Of a DNA stretch of 50,205 nucleotides, positions 1 to 8,133 are shown one piece after another. The position numbers and the translations under genes were made by a program. Under the pieces are notes generated by a model. That model did no database searches and was not told where the DNA came from. It worked only from the letters and a program-made list of their open reading frames with translations. Where the stretch lies: NCBI GenBank assembly GCA_903840415.1, contig CAIMFY010000089.1:1-50205 (forward strand), given 5' to 3'. Position 1 is the first letter of the stretch, and each line of letters starts with the position of its first letter. The DNA comes from an uncultured Opitutia bacterium (GTDB lineage Bacteria; Verrucomicrobiota; Verrucomicrobiia; Opitutales; Opitutaceae).

Positions 1-778
1 CGTTGACGACCAGAGTTGCAGTGCTGCTCGTCGCGCTGCCAGCGGAGTTCGTCGCCACGACCGTGTAATTGCCGGCTGCACTGGTCTGCACATTTGAGAG
101 TGAGAGTGTCGCGCTCGTCGCTCCCGCGATCGCGGTGCCGTTAAGGCTCCATTGATAAGTTGGGGCCGGTGTGCCGCTGGCTGCGGCCGTAAATGTTACC
201 GTCGCGCCCGTCGTCACTGTCTGGCTCGCAGGCTGTGTGGAAAACGCTGGGGCGATCGTCGCGGCGTTGACGACCAGAGTTGCAGTGCTGCTCGTCGCGC
301 TGCCAGCGGAGTTCGTCGCCACGACCGTGTAATTGCCGGCTGCGCTGGTCTGCACATTTGAGAGTGAGAGTGTCGCGCTCGTTGCTCCCGCGATCGCGGT
401 GCCGTTAAGGCTCCATTGATAAGTTGGGGCCGGTGTGCCGCTGGCTGCGGCCGTAAATGTCACCGTCGCGCCCGTCGTCACTGTCTGGCTCGCAGGCTGC
501 GTGGAAAACGCCGGAGCAACCGTCGCGGCGTTGACGACGAGTGCCGCGGTGCTGCTCGTCGCGCTGCCGGCGGAATTAGTCGCCACCACCGTGTAATTGC
601 CGGCATCCGTCGTCTGCGCACTTGCTAACGAGAAAGAGGCATTCGTCGCACTGCTGATGGCAGCGCCATTGAAATTCCACTGATAGGTCGGCGTCGGCGA
701 ACCGCTGGCCGCCGCAGTGAACGTCACCGCCGCGCCCGCCGTCACCGTCTGGCTGACAGGCTGCGTGGTGAAAGCGGG
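1..778 (-). repeat. Tandem 264-bp Ig-domain repeats
   Basis: Three in-frame units are visible. Unit junctions with the sequence CGTTGACGAC on the plus strand fall at 1, 265 and 529, an exact period of 264 bp (88 codons). The copies at 1-264 and 265-528 are nearly identical at DNA level, differing at only a few bases. The copy ending near 778 is clearly diverged, for example SSATNASFSLASAQTTDA in place of AGATSATLSLSNVQTSAA. The array continues past the left edge, so the copy number is unknown. Near-identity of adjacent units indicates recent duplication or gene conversion. Confidence 0.9.
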
Positions 779-1321
779 TGCCGTCGTCGACGTTCCACCA
801 CTGCCGGCGGCAACGTTAATCACGTAGGTGAAAACCGGCGATGTATTCCCTTTTGTGTTGGCACTCTCGAAGGCCTGCAACGTGGCCGAGCAGGAACCAG
901 CCGTAGTCGGCGTCCCGGATAGCGTTAGGGTGGACGTGTTGATGTTGCCGGGAGCAGTCAACCCCGAGAACGACATGCCAGGCGGAATCGAACCACCGAT
1001 TTTCCAGGAACCGGGAAGCCCTTGCACACCCTTCACCGCGTAAACCACCATTGGCGCAGCTGTGCCAGCCGTCACAGCCAGCGGGCTCGGATAGTTATTG
1101 GTCGTGAGCGTCGTCGCACCCGCCATCGAATGGAGCGCACCGAGCGAGGCGGCCGTGAGCATGACGGAGCGCAACACCGTGCCGACGGGCGAGGCGGCCA
1201 CGATCTCAGCTGCCGTCGACGCTACCTGAACCACCGGCGAACGCTGGAGCAACGCGAAGAGCAGCGCTCCGGGAAGGTTGAGCCAACGCATCTGGCGGGA
1301 AAACAGCAGAGAAGGATTCAT
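1..1321 (-). CDS. Ig-like repeat surface protein, 5' part (runs off left edge)
   Basis: The frame is open from the ATG at 1319-1321 to the window edge, giving about 440 residues with no stop. The N-terminus has hydrophobic stretches (MRWLNLPGALLFALLQ, then VMLTAASLGALHSMAGA), so export is likely, though the start could lie at one of the internal Met codons. Residues of about 100-165 read as a putative-Ig fold (GSIPPGMSF, TLSGTPTTAGSCSATL). From about residue 178 onward come 88-residue Ig-like units, each with the pattern TQPxSQTV, YQWxxNG, AGNYTVVATNSAGS. Such arrays are typical of large verrucomicrobial surface proteins. Function is unknown; adhesion or substrate binding is only an inference. 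It lies downstream of the DUF4266 gene on the same strand, 102 bp away, and may be a separate transcript. The C-terminus, which would carry any anchor, is outside the window. Confidence 0.85.
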   Translation of the reverse strand, partial: MNPSLLFSRQMRWLNLPGALLFALLQRSPVVQVASTAAEIVAASPVGTVLRSVMLTAASLGALHSMAGATTLTTNNYPSPLAVTAGTAAPMVVYAVKGVQGLPGSWKIGGSIPPGMSFSGLTAPGNINTSTLTLSGTPTTAGSCSATLQAFESANTKGNTSPVFTYVINVAAGSGGTSTTAPAFTTQPVSQTVTAGAAVTFTAAASGSPTPTYQWNFNGAAISSATNASFSLASAQTTDAGNYTVVATNSAGSATSSTAALVVNAATVAPAFSTQPASQTVTTGATVTFTAAASGTPAPTYQWSLNGTAIAGATSATLSLSNVQTSAAGNYTVVATNSAGSATSSTATLVVNAATIAPAFSTQPASQTVTTGATVTFTAAASGTPAPTYQWSLNGTAIAGATSATLSLSNVQTSAAGNYTVVATNSAGSATSSTATLVVN

Positions 1322-1423
1322 GTGGGAAACGAGACGGTGATGCGGATGGCGCTCGACGCACGATATGGCCCATCAGACCTCATGGCGTCAGCTTGGTGCC
1401 CGGAGTGGCGCGTAAAGGTTGTG

Positions 1424-1660
1424 TTAGTTGCAGCCGCAACCGGCACCACCGACTCCGCGACCACCCGACGCGCTCTCGCGCGAAAAATAAATATGCTCCG
1501 TCATCGCCGTGGCCATCGGATCACGGCCGGGATTCATCGTGTAGTCGGCGAGGGTCGCGCGCTCCCACGGCTTCACCCGGACAAGATTGGTGTTGGTGCA
1601 GCCGCTGAAAACGGCGGCGCTGCCGACCAGAGCGAGAAGGAAGAGGCTTTTGGATTTCAT
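1424..1660 (-). CDS. DUF4266 family small lipoprotein
   Basis: A 78-residue product starting MKSKSLFLLALVGSAAVFSGC, which is a lipoprotein signal peptide with lipobox VFSGC and Cys21 as the lipidated residue. The mature part contains VRVKPWERATLADYTM, then a Gly-rich tail ending GAGCGCN. The PWER-LAxxxM core and the GCGCN end match what I recall of DUF4266. The ATG at 1658-1660 was chosen because it places the signal peptide at the N-terminus; the open frame extends upstream but only through the preceding gene. It starts 4 bp after the TlpA-like stop, so it is the last gene of the DUF3570/ApbE/TlpA/DUF4266 set. Function is unknown; the terminal Cys-Gly-Cys could bind metal or be a thioredoxin substrate (inference). 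Confidence 0.85.
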   Translation of the reverse strand: MKSKSLFLLALVGSAAVFSGCTNTNLVRVKPWERATLADYTMNPGRDPMATAMTEHIYFSRESASGGRGVGGAGCGCN

Positions 1661-1664
1661 GACA

Positions 1665-2168
1665 TTAATTTTTTTCGGCAAGGAGGAGATCGATTTCATG
1701 GCGGATCTGTTTGTCGGTGGCGTCGCCATGGAAACCTTCATGCACGAAGCGCACCTGACCCGTGCGATCGAGCAGGTAGCTCGTCGGCATCGTGGGCACG
1801 ACGACCTGCTGCACGAGTTTCTGCTCGCGATCATGGAGTGTAACGAACGGCGGCGATTGTTTTTTCCAAAATGCCACCGCCGCCGGCGCCTTTTCGTCGA
1901 TGCTCACCGCGGCGATAATCAGCCCACGCGCCGCATAGTCGTTATGGAGCTTCGCCATCGCGGGAAACGATGCCTTGCACGGCGCGCACCACGACGCCCA
2001 AAAATCCATCAGGACGACATGTCCGGCCGTCGCCGGCAGATCGCCGCCGGCCAGATTGACAACACCGGCGGGGGCGAGCGCTGGGAACGCCGCGCCGACT
2101 TTCACGTCGGCTCGTGCCAGTGCAGCGCAAGCGAGCGCCACGAAGAACAGTTTAATTTGATGCGACAT
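1665..2168 (-). CDS. TlpA-like periplasmic thioredoxin
   Basis: A 167-residue protein with a signal peptide (MSHQIKLFFVALACAALARA) and a thioredoxin fold. The redox centre is WCAPC (Cys61 and Cys64) in the context MDFWASWCAPCKASFP, typical of the TlpA/ResA/AhpC-TSA group. The cis-Pro region VVPTMPTSYLLD and the following strand DRTGQVRFVHEG complete the fold. It probably acts as a periplasmic thiol-disulfide reductase. The start overlaps the end of the ApbE gene by 17 bp, and its stop is 4 bp from the DUF4266 start, so the genes are probably co-translated. The open frame extends far upstream, but that part is a shadow of apbE. The likely partner is the Cys-containing DUF4266 lipoprotein (inference from position). 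Confidence 0.9.
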   Translation of the reverse strand: MSHQIKLFFVALACAALARADVKVGAAFPALAPAGVVNLAGGDLPATAGHVVLMDFWASWCAPCKASFPAMAKLHNDYAARGLIIAAVSIDEKAPAAVAFWKKQSPPFVTLHDREQKLVQQVVVPTMPTSYLLDRTGQVRFVHEGFHGDATDKQIRHEIDLLLAEKN

Positions 2169-3132
2169 AATTGAAAAATCCCCGCGTTTGCGCCCGCGCC
2201 AGTTCGGTGAGCAGCAGACCCTCGGCGCCGGGGCAGGCTTGGATAAAATCGACACCCGCCGGCACCCCGAGCACGAAGGCCGTCGTCGAAAGCACGCCCG
2301 CCTGCAGACACGTGCCTGCAATGACCGTCGCCTGCACGCAACCGTTGGCGACCGGCCAGCCCGTCCGCGGATCGACAATGTGGCCGTAGCGCCGGCCAGC
2401 GATCGTGAAACAGCGCAGATAATCACCGGAGGAAGCGACGCCCTTTCCCACCACCGCAATGCTGCCCGAGGTCGCGCCAGGCTTTTTCGGATCCTCAAGG
2501 CCGATGTGCCACGCCGGCCGACCCGGCGGCGCGCCGATGGCACGAAGATCGTGGCCGAAATCCACCAGCGCACATGGCAACGCGTGGTCCACCGCCAGCT
2601 GAGCGACGATGTCGACGGCGTATTCCTTGCCGAAGCCGCCGAAGTCGAGCGCCATGCCGGGCTCGGGCAGATAGATTTTTCCCGGCGCACGCTGCACCTT
2701 CTTCCAACCGACGAGCGCCCGCGCTGCCGCGATCTCGGCGGCCGACGGCACGCGCGGCTGCTCTGCTTTATAATTCCAAATGCGCAGCAACGGTAGCGCC
2801 GTCGGATCGAGCACGCCCTGCGTCATGAAATACAGTGTATCGCAGAGCTTGAGCAGGCCTTCCATCTCCGCATCGACATCCACCCACGCGCGTCCCGCGG
2901 CGGCATTGATCCGGCTCACGAGACTGTCGGGACGGAAGCGCGAGTATTTCGCCTCGAAGGCATTCACCCATGCGACCGCCGCCCGCTCAAACGCTACCGA
3001 CTGCGCGTCGCCACCAGAATACTGCACTTCGCACGTCGTCCCCAGCGCGCGGAAGGAAAGCTTCCGCAACGGTGCGACTGCACCGGTCGGAACCGATGGC
3101 GGCGGGCGATGGGCTTGAGCGACAACGGCCAC
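2152..3132 (-). CDS. apbE: FAD:protein FMN transferase (ApbE family)
   Basis: A 326-residue protein with the ApbE landmarks: RALGTTCEVQ near residue 30, the glycine-rich MALDFGGFGKEYAVD, VDFGHDLRAIG, VASSGDY, and HIVDPRTGWPV followed by an A-x-x-A-x-x-L-S-T-T-A segment. ApbE enzymes transfer FMN from FAD to a Thr or Ser of exported proteins, with Mg2+, in the periplasm. The N-terminus is short and not an obvious signal peptide, so either export is by an unusual leader or the start is elsewhere. Upstream, the DUF3570 gene ends 33 bp before this start; that protein has an FMN-acceptor-like motif and is the most likely substrate. Downstream the gene overlaps the TlpA-like gene. Confidence 0.92.
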   Translation of the reverse strand: MAVVAQAHRPPPSVPTGAVAPLRKLSFRALGTTCEVQYSGGDAQSVAFERAAVAWVNAFEAKYSRFRPDSLVSRINAAAGRAWVDVDAEMEGLLKLCDTLYFMTQGVLDPTALPLLRIWNYKAEQPRVPSAAEIAAARALVGWKKVQRAPGKIYLPEPGMALDFGGFGKEYAVDIVAQLAVDHALPCALVDFGHDLRAIGAPPGRPAWHIGLEDPKKPGATSGSIAVVGKGVASSGDYLRCFTIAGRRYGHIVDPRTGWPVANGCVQATVIAGTCLQAGVLSTTAFVLGVPAGVDFIQACPGAEGLLLTELARAQTRGFFNYVASN

Positions 3133-3165
3133 GGGGATTTTCGACAGGGACGATGGTGCGAAAAA

Positions 3166-4332
3166 TTACCAAGAATACTTGCCGCCCACCGTGACCACCC
3201 GCGCACGCGGATAGGCACTTTGCGGCGTGACACTGTCAGTGCCGCGCATCACGTATTCCTCAAGCGCCACATCAAGATCGATCCGCTCAGTCACCTTCCA
3301 GATCACTTTCAGACCGTAGTTGAACGTGTGCAGCGAGGAGAGTCGGTAGTCCGACGAATAGAAAGGACCGCTCGACGACGCCAATCCCATGGGCGGCGTG
3401 ACCGAGGAATTGTTGAGATTGTAGTGATAAAAATCCGCGGCGCTCTGCGAGTAGGCCCGGAAGCCGGGCCGCAGGATCACTTTTTCTCCGAGGTGCTGGA
3501 ACCACGCCAGATCCACTGTGTGGGCGGACGTGCCGAAGGTGTCGTGATAGTAACGGTAGGTCGCATCGAGTGCGCCATGAAGTTCGGAAAACGTGCGGTT
3601 GTAGCCAATCAGGCTAACCCATTTTTCGCGGTAAGCCGGACGGTTTTCGCCGAAAGTGAGCGGCAACACGACGCCAGGAAAAATCTGCGTGTCTTTTTCG
3701 ACTTCCTTGTAGGGATCCGAGATGTAACCCGAAGCGCGACCCCAGGTGACGTTGAACGTGACAGACGTCAGCGGATTGATCAACTGCGTGACGCCGACAA
3801 TGACGTCGTTGGTGTGCTTGCGCGCCCGCGGTCCTTGAAAAAAGACTTTGATCTTGTCGTCGGTGCCGGCGAGGCCGGCGAGGAGCGTGGTGTTCTTCTG
3901 GTTGAAATCGGTCAGCGTGTTAATGGACCAACCATTCGACACGTAATCGCTTTCGCGGCTGTTGCCGAGGCCGAGACCAATGTTGATACCGGGAAACTGG
4001 CGGGAAAAATCCAGAGTCCACGACTTGCGATGCTCGGGATTCAGTTGAGTCGTGTCGACCTGATTACTGCCGGCAGGTGCCGGCACACCGGTCGGCGTGG
4101 CACCAGTAATCGCATCGTTTACGCCCTCAAACTTGAGGTGCATGTCGGTGCTGATATCCTGCTCGATGACAACTCCATTCGTCTTGACGGCGATTCGCCC
4201 GCCCGCCTCGTCGTAGGTTTCGTATTTGTAAGCGATCGAGTTTTCGGCTCGGGCCGCGCGCGGCGCGAGCCAGACCAAGAAGCTCGCCAGCAATAACGAG
4301 CGGCGCGAATTATTAGAATAAGTGGATTGCAT
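3166..4332 (-). CDS. DUF3570 outer-membrane protein, possible ApbE substrate
   Basis: A 388-residue product with a signal peptide (RRSLLLASFLVWLAPRAARA, cleavage after about residue 29). The body is rich in alternating polar and aromatic strands and ends in GGKYSW, the terminal aromatic typical of outer-membrane beta-barrels. The strands, the match to DUF3570 and the next-door ApbE, TlpA-like and DUF4266 genes support the family call. Residues 73-81 read DAITGATPT, close to the D-x-x-[ST]-G-A-T-x-[TS] acceptor site that ApbE flavinylates in FMN-binding domains; Thr79 would be the modified residue. I chose the ATG at 4330-4332 rather than the longer frame to 4437 because it starts at the signal peptide. 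Electron transfer at the outer membrane is an inference. Confidence 0.85.
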   Translation of the reverse strand: MQSTYSNNSRRSLLLASFLVWLAPRAARAENSIAYKYETYDEAGGRIAVKTNGVVIEQDISTDMHLKFEGVNDAITGATPTGVPAPAGSNQVDTTQLNPEHRKSWTLDFSRQFPGINIGLGLGNSRESDYVSNGWSINTLTDFNQKNTTLLAGLAGTDDKIKVFFQGPRARKHTNDVIVGVTQLINPLTSVTFNVTWGRASGYISDPYKEVEKDTQIFPGVVLPLTFGENRPAYREKWVSLIGYNRTFSELHGALDATYRYYHDTFGTSAHTVDLAWFQHLGEKVILRPGFRAYSQSAADFYHYNLNNSSVTPPMGLASSSGPFYSSDYRLSSLHTFNYGLKVIWKVTERIDLDVALEEYVMRGTDSVTPQSAYPRARVVTVGGKYSW

Positions 4333-4434
4333 CGGAAAGCGGCATAAGGGGTTTAACTGAAAATGATATTGCAAACAGAAAGCGACAAACGGAACGGTGC
4401 GTAGTTCCAACAGAAACTGTTCATATACTAGAAA

Positions 4435-4453
4435 CACCCGGCTAAGGCGGGTG
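4435..4453 (-). terminator. Possible intrinsic terminator after the gspM gene
   Basis: A CACCCG / CGGGTG stem of 6 bp with a 7-nt loop is followed on the minus strand by TTTCTAG. It lies 54 bp past the gspM stop and before the DUF3570 start, so it may separate the secretion operon from the DUF3570 set. The T-run is short, which lowers confidence. Confidence 0.4.
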
Positions 4454-4506
4454 AATCACAGCAGTTCAATGCCATCAGACTCTCCGTAATTTCCGCATCC
4501 ACCAGA

Positions 4507-5070
4507 CTAGCGACTCTTAGCGATCTCCACGGAGGAGACCCGTAAAACCAGACTGAGTTGCGCGCGATTTACTGGATCGGGCCGCAGCGTGAACTGCTCA
4601 ATGCCGATGTAAGGCGAGCGTTGCTGCAAAGCGCTGTAGAATTTCGTGAGCGCATCCCAATTCTTGCCCGGATCAGGATCGCGGAGGTTCACGGTGTAAT
4701 CGAGCGTGTGAATGGAAAACTGGGCGTTGCCCGGAGGATTGCTCGGCGCCGCGCTGGTGGTGTTTCGTAGACCGGCGTCGGAGGCCATTTTTTGCACGGC
4801 CTCCAGAAGGCGCACGCCGTCGAGCGTCTTCGTCGCGTCCAACCGCGCGGCGGCCTTTTGCGCCGCCGTCTCGACGCTGGCGCGGTTGCCCAGCCACTGG
4901 GCCTGCTCCGCCAGATCGATGGAGGTGCGATGCTGTTCGCGCCAGAAAGCGCTAGCCCGCTTGCTGAAATTGGAGAGCCAGACCAGCACCGCGAGAGCGA
5001 GAAAGCCGACAACGAGCATCTTCTCGCGCAATTGACAGCCAAGGAAATGGGCGCGAAGCGTACGGATCAT
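4507..5070 (-). CDS. gspM: GspM-like type II secretion protein
   Basis: A 187-residue bitopic protein: a short cytoplasmic N-terminus, one membrane segment at about residues 17-34 (KMLVVGFLALAVLVWLSNF), then a helical stretch and a C-terminal alpha/beta domain with periodic strands (FSIHTLDYTVNLRD, IGIEQFTLRPDP, QLSLVLRVSSVEI). This layout and the position directly after a GspL-like gene fit GspM, the inner-membrane platform subunit that pairs with GspL. The ATG at 5068-5070 overlaps the gspL stop by 4 bp (ATGA), suggesting translational coupling. Sequence similarity in this family is low, so the call leans on topology and context. Confidence 0.72.
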   Translation of the reverse strand: MIRTLRAHFLGCQLREKMLVVGFLALAVLVWLSNFSKRASAFWREQHRTSIDLAEQAQWLGNRASVETAAQKAAARLDATKTLDGVRLLEAVQKMASDAGLRNTTSAAPSNPPGNAQFSIHTLDYTVNLRDPDPGKNWDALTKFYSALQQRSPYIGIEQFTLRPDPVNRAQLSLVLRVSSVEIAKSR

Positions 5071-6221
5071 GAGGCGGACGCGGGTTTGACCGCGTCGGGT
5101 TTGAAGGTGATGACCAACCGAAATGGCGTCAGGTCGCCGCGCGCACCCTGCGGCTGCATGTCCACTTTGTCGCACAGGGAAAGTTTTTCGAGGGCGGACT
5201 GGTAGAGGCTGATCTGGCCGGCGTTGTTCGTCTGGCCCTCAATGCTCAACGTATAAAGTCCGTTCGCCGTGGCCGCCTGCACGCGAGTGAAAATCATGCC
5301 CGGAGGCAGGAGTTCGCCGTTCACGCCCATCACGACGGTAAGCATTTCCAGCGGCAGGAGCCGCTTCGTGGCGAGATCGTCGATATGGATGGCGAGCGCG
5401 TTTGACGTCATGATCGCCTCGACGCGCGGGCGCTGTGTATTGAGTTTCGCGAGTCGAACCTTCGACCACTGCAACCCACCGAGACGCCCAATTTCGAGCG
5501 CACCCAACAGCGCCAGCACCGCCGCGCAACCCAGCGCGAGCCGCCACAGGAGAATGTCACGACGGCGGGCGCCGCGGAGTGTGGCGAGTTCGTCTTTGTC
5601 CCGCACGTCGAGCGCCGCAGCGAGCGGAGCCGGCAGGCGCGAAACAAAATCGCCCGACCGAAAGACTCGCTCGCGATCGGTGAGCGCGGGGTCGGCGGTA
5701 GGCGGGCCAGCCAAATCGATGACGGTCTTGCTGCCACCGATGGTGCGGATCAATTCGTCGCGCGCCTGGGTGCGATCGTCGTCGGTGGCTTCGGGCGCAA
5801 GCGGATGGCAGAGAACTTTCGCCGGCACTCGGCCGTTGTCCCAGAAGACAGCGGTCAGGCTGTCCGGCGCCGCGAGGATGACGGTCGTCGCAGGTTGGAC
5901 CACCGTCCCCAGCACGGTGGCAAACGCCGGCAGCACCAGTTCGGCGCTGGGCCAGGCGGCCGTCTGCTCGCTGGTAAAACGGCGACGGTAGGACGCGAAC
6001 ACGATGGCGCGGTCGGCGCCGGGCACCCAAAACCAGCCGTAGTAAAGTTGCGCGAGCGGAAAAGGCGCGACGGCCTCGAGTGCGAGTTCGATCTGTGCCG
6101 CGGCTTCAGCGTCGGTCGCTCCGGCGGCAACCGGCAGGGCGCGCGTGAAGAAAAGCGCATCCGGGAGGAGCGCGATCTTGGGCGGCGGCGGGCCGGCGCG
6201 GAGCGTTTCGAAAAATTTCAT
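5067..6221 (-). CDS. gspL: GspL-like type II secretion inner-membrane platform protein
   Basis: A 384-residue protein with a cytoplasmic N-terminal domain (about 1-220), one membrane helix at about 223-246 (ILLWRLALGCAAVLALLGALEIG), a coiled segment, and a periplasmic ferredoxin-like domain (LYTLSIEGQTNNAGQISLYQ). That is the GspL arrangement, also seen in PilM-PilN fusions of type IV pili. Its role would be to link the secretion ATPase to the pseudopilus platform. The N-terminal domain lacks obvious actin-like phosphate motifs by eye. It starts 76 bp after the gspK stop and overlaps gspM by 4 bp. The secretion ATPase (GspE) it should contact is not in the window. Confidence 0.75.
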   Translation of the reverse strand: MKFFETLRAGPPPPKIALLPDALFFTRALPVAAGATDAEAAAQIELALEAVAPFPLAQLYYGWFWVPGADRAIVFASYRRRFTSEQTAAWPSAELVLPAFATVLGTVVQPATTVILAAPDSLTAVFWDNGRVPAKVLCHPLAPEATDDDRTQARDELIRTIGGSKTVIDLAGPPTADPALTDRERVFRSGDFVSRLPAPLAAALDVRDKDELATLRGARRRDILLWRLALGCAAVLALLGALEIGRLGGLQWSKVRLAKLNTQRPRVEAIMTSNALAIHIDDLATKRLLPLEMLTVVMGVNGELLPPGMIFTRVQAATANGLYTLSIEGQTNNAGQISLYQSALEKLSLCDKVDMQPQGARGDLTPFRLVITFKPDAVKPASAS

Positions 6222-6297
6222 GCAGGGAGGCAGGCGGCGGGCAGTGCGACCGCGTCAGGCAAAGGAAGATGCAAAAGATTGGGTGCGCGAATGCAAT

Positions 6298-7452
6298 TTA
6301 TTGAGGCGGGGGCGGCGGTGCGGGTGGCGGAGGGATTTCATCATTCTCGCGAATCTCAAGAAGCGTAAAGGGGTATTTCAGGCTCGGCGGCGCGCCGGTC
6401 TGGCTAGCGCCGGACTTAGTCTGGCCGCCGGCCGCCTGCGCGGCATTGGGTTTGTTTTGCTGCTGCGCGGCGGGCGATGTCTCGGTGCGCTGCGACGTCG
6501 CCGTCTGGGTAACGGTGGTCGCGCCGGCGCCCTGCGGTGTGACGACGGCGGCCAGTCGAAACAGCGAATTGCCGTCGTGCACCGTGACAAATATCCGCAG
6601 CGCACTGATCGTGGTGGAGAAGGCGCCGATATTTCCAGCGGCGCCGGCGACATTCTGGGCGTCAGCCAAGTCTTGAAAATAGCCGGGCCCGTGCGTGGTG
6701 TAGTTGCCGGTGCCCGCGATGAAGTCGTTCACGTTTTGCTGCTGCGACAACCCAAACTGGCCGAGCGCTAGCATCGCATCGGGATTCGCGCCATTGATGT
6801 TGGGCTTGGTGAAATTCAACAGCGAAACCGCCGCCACAAATCGCCGCCAGAGATCGTTGGGCTGGCCGTCGGCATCGTAGAAAACGTCGCGCGCCTTCTC
6901 GATCGCGGCGAGTTCGGCATACGCACGCAGGGGGCGGTTGGGCGACTCGTAGGGTGGCGTAAATTGCTCGTAGTCGGGCGCGATCGCCGAGGTGTAGGTG
7001 TGGCCGCGCTGCATCCAGCCCATGATTGAGTCGGCCAAGGTGTCAGCATCCGTCTTCGTCAATTCCCAAGTTTGAAACAGCCGGGAGAGCGTGTCCGCGT
7101 CGGTGTGCGGAAGGGAGATTTTGCCGCTCTCATCCTCGAAGCCGATCTCCACCGTGCGGTCTTCCGTCGGCGTGTAACCGGCGAAGCCCAGCGGATCGCC
7201 CCAGCCTTCGGCGGGGCTGTGCAGGCCGTTGCCAGCTTCGCGAAAATCCTCGAGCACCGCGAGCGTGACCTCGAGCGCCGAGTAGGCCTCCATGCGTAGC
7301 CGGCGCGCCTCGGCGTCGTGCTGTTCGACGAGCAGATCGTTGCCGGCTTTCTCGATGAAGGCCACGAGGGCGAACGCCGTGAAGAGTAGCGTGATCATCA
7401 CGATGACCAGGACGCTGGCGCGGACGGCAAAATTGGGTGAACGCGGTTGCAT
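6298..7452 (-). CDS. gspK: Type II secretion minor pseudopilin GspK
   Basis: A 384-residue protein with an N-terminal hydrophobic helix (SVLVIVMITLLFTAFALVAF) after a short basic leader. The candidate prepilin-peptidase site is RA|SVLVIV, with Ala at -1 and no Glu at +5, as expected for GspK. The helix-rich body contains the GspK-type region DESGKISLPHTDADTLSRLF and a helix-hairpin-like NINGANPDAMLALG segment. GspK caps the pseudopilus tip with GspI and GspJ. The C-terminal 60 residues are Gln/Thr/Ala-rich and end in a proline run (DEIPPPPAPPPPPQ), which is not part of the usual fold. It starts 4 bp after the gspJ stop. Confidence 0.85.
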   Translation of the reverse strand: MQPRSPNFAVRASVLVIVMITLLFTAFALVAFIEKAGNDLLVEQHDAEARRLRMEAYSALEVTLAVLEDFREAGNGLHSPAEGWGDPLGFAGYTPTEDRTVEIGFEDESGKISLPHTDADTLSRLFQTWELTKTDADTLADSIMGWMQRGHTYTSAIAPDYEQFTPPYESPNRPLRAYAELAAIEKARDVFYDADGQPNDLWRRFVAAVSLLNFTKPNINGANPDAMLALGQFGLSQQQNVNDFIAGTGNYTTHGPGYFQDLADAQNVAGAAGNIGAFSTTISALRIFVTVHDGNSLFRLAAVVTPQGAGATTVTQTATSQRTETSPAAQQQNKPNAAQAAGGQTKSGASQTGAPPSLKYPFTLLEIRENDEIPPPPAPPPPPQ

Positions 7453-7455
7453 CGT

Positions 7456-8133
7456 TCAGAAGAGTGGCAACGCCTCGGTCGGGGACGGCAGCGTGAGGAC
7501 ACTCTCGTTCGTCATCTTGCCATAGGTAAACTTGAGCCGCAGGCGCTGCGGCGTCAGCGGCGTGGTGCCACCATTCGGATCGGGCTTGAGCACGGTCTCG
7601 GTCGTCCACCGCTGCGAATCGGGGTCGTAATAATCGTAGGCCAGCGACGTGACGAGCGGCGTGACGACCGTCTCGCGCGGCGGTTCGCTGTCGAAGTTTT
7701 TCTCGAGGCGCGAATGCCAGAGCAAGATGAGACCCTCGTTCGGGCGCACTTGCAGCGAGCACACGACTTCGGGCAACGGTCGTTTCGGGTCGGGCCACAC
7801 GCCGAGTCGGCTGCCGGCGGGCAATTCAAACGTGAGCAGTTTTTCCTGCTGGCCGTTTTGCGGGGTGACGTCCTGCAACGCGATCGGCGTCGAGCGTGCG
7901 ACGGCGGCCGGCGGCAGCACCGCGGAACGCAATTCATGATCGAGGAAACGCGTGACGGCGCGGACGTGCTGATCGAAGAGGCGGACGTCGGTGTTGCGCC
8001 CCCAGAGTTCGCCCATCGAAAAAACAAACGTGTTCAGCGCCACGAGCATCAGCGCGACCAGCGCCAGCGAGAGCAGAATCTCCAGCAGCGTGAAGGCGCG
8101 AGAGCGCTGGTTGCAAGCAACGGACGCGATCAC
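7456..8133 (-). CDS. gspJ: Type II secretion minor pseudopilin GspJ
   Basis: A 225-residue prepilin with a leader of about 13 residues, then RA|FTLLEILLSLALVALML: Phe at +1, Glu at +5 and a hydrophobic helix. The globular part includes RAVTRFLDHELRSAVLP, and SRLEKNFDSEPPRETVVTP, fitting GspJ. The GTG at 8131-8133 is the best start: it overlaps the gspI stop (GTGA) and gives a normal-length leader, while the longer open frame upstream is a shadow of gspI. Ala instead of Gly at -1 is noteworthy. It is one of three consecutive minor pseudopilins (I, J, K) that would form the pseudopilus tip. Confidence 0.85.
   Translation of the reverse strand: MIASVACNQRSRAFTLLEILLSLALVALMLVALNTFVFSMGELWGRNTDVRLFDQHVRAVTRFLDHELRSAVLPPAAVARSTPIALQDVTPQNGQQEKLLTFELPAGSRLGVWPDPKRPLPEVVCSLQVRPNEGLILLWHSRLEKNFDSEPPRETVVTPLVTSLAYDYYDPDSQRWTTETVLKPDPNGGTTPLTPQRLRLKFTYGKMTNESVLTLPSPTEALPLF

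Noticed and set aside
152-628. Two repeated plus-strand frames of about 70 codons opposite the Ig-repeat gene
   Set aside because: They are near-copies of one another because the DNA is a 264-bp repeat; their Arg/Cys-rich translation is a shadow of the minus-strand protein.
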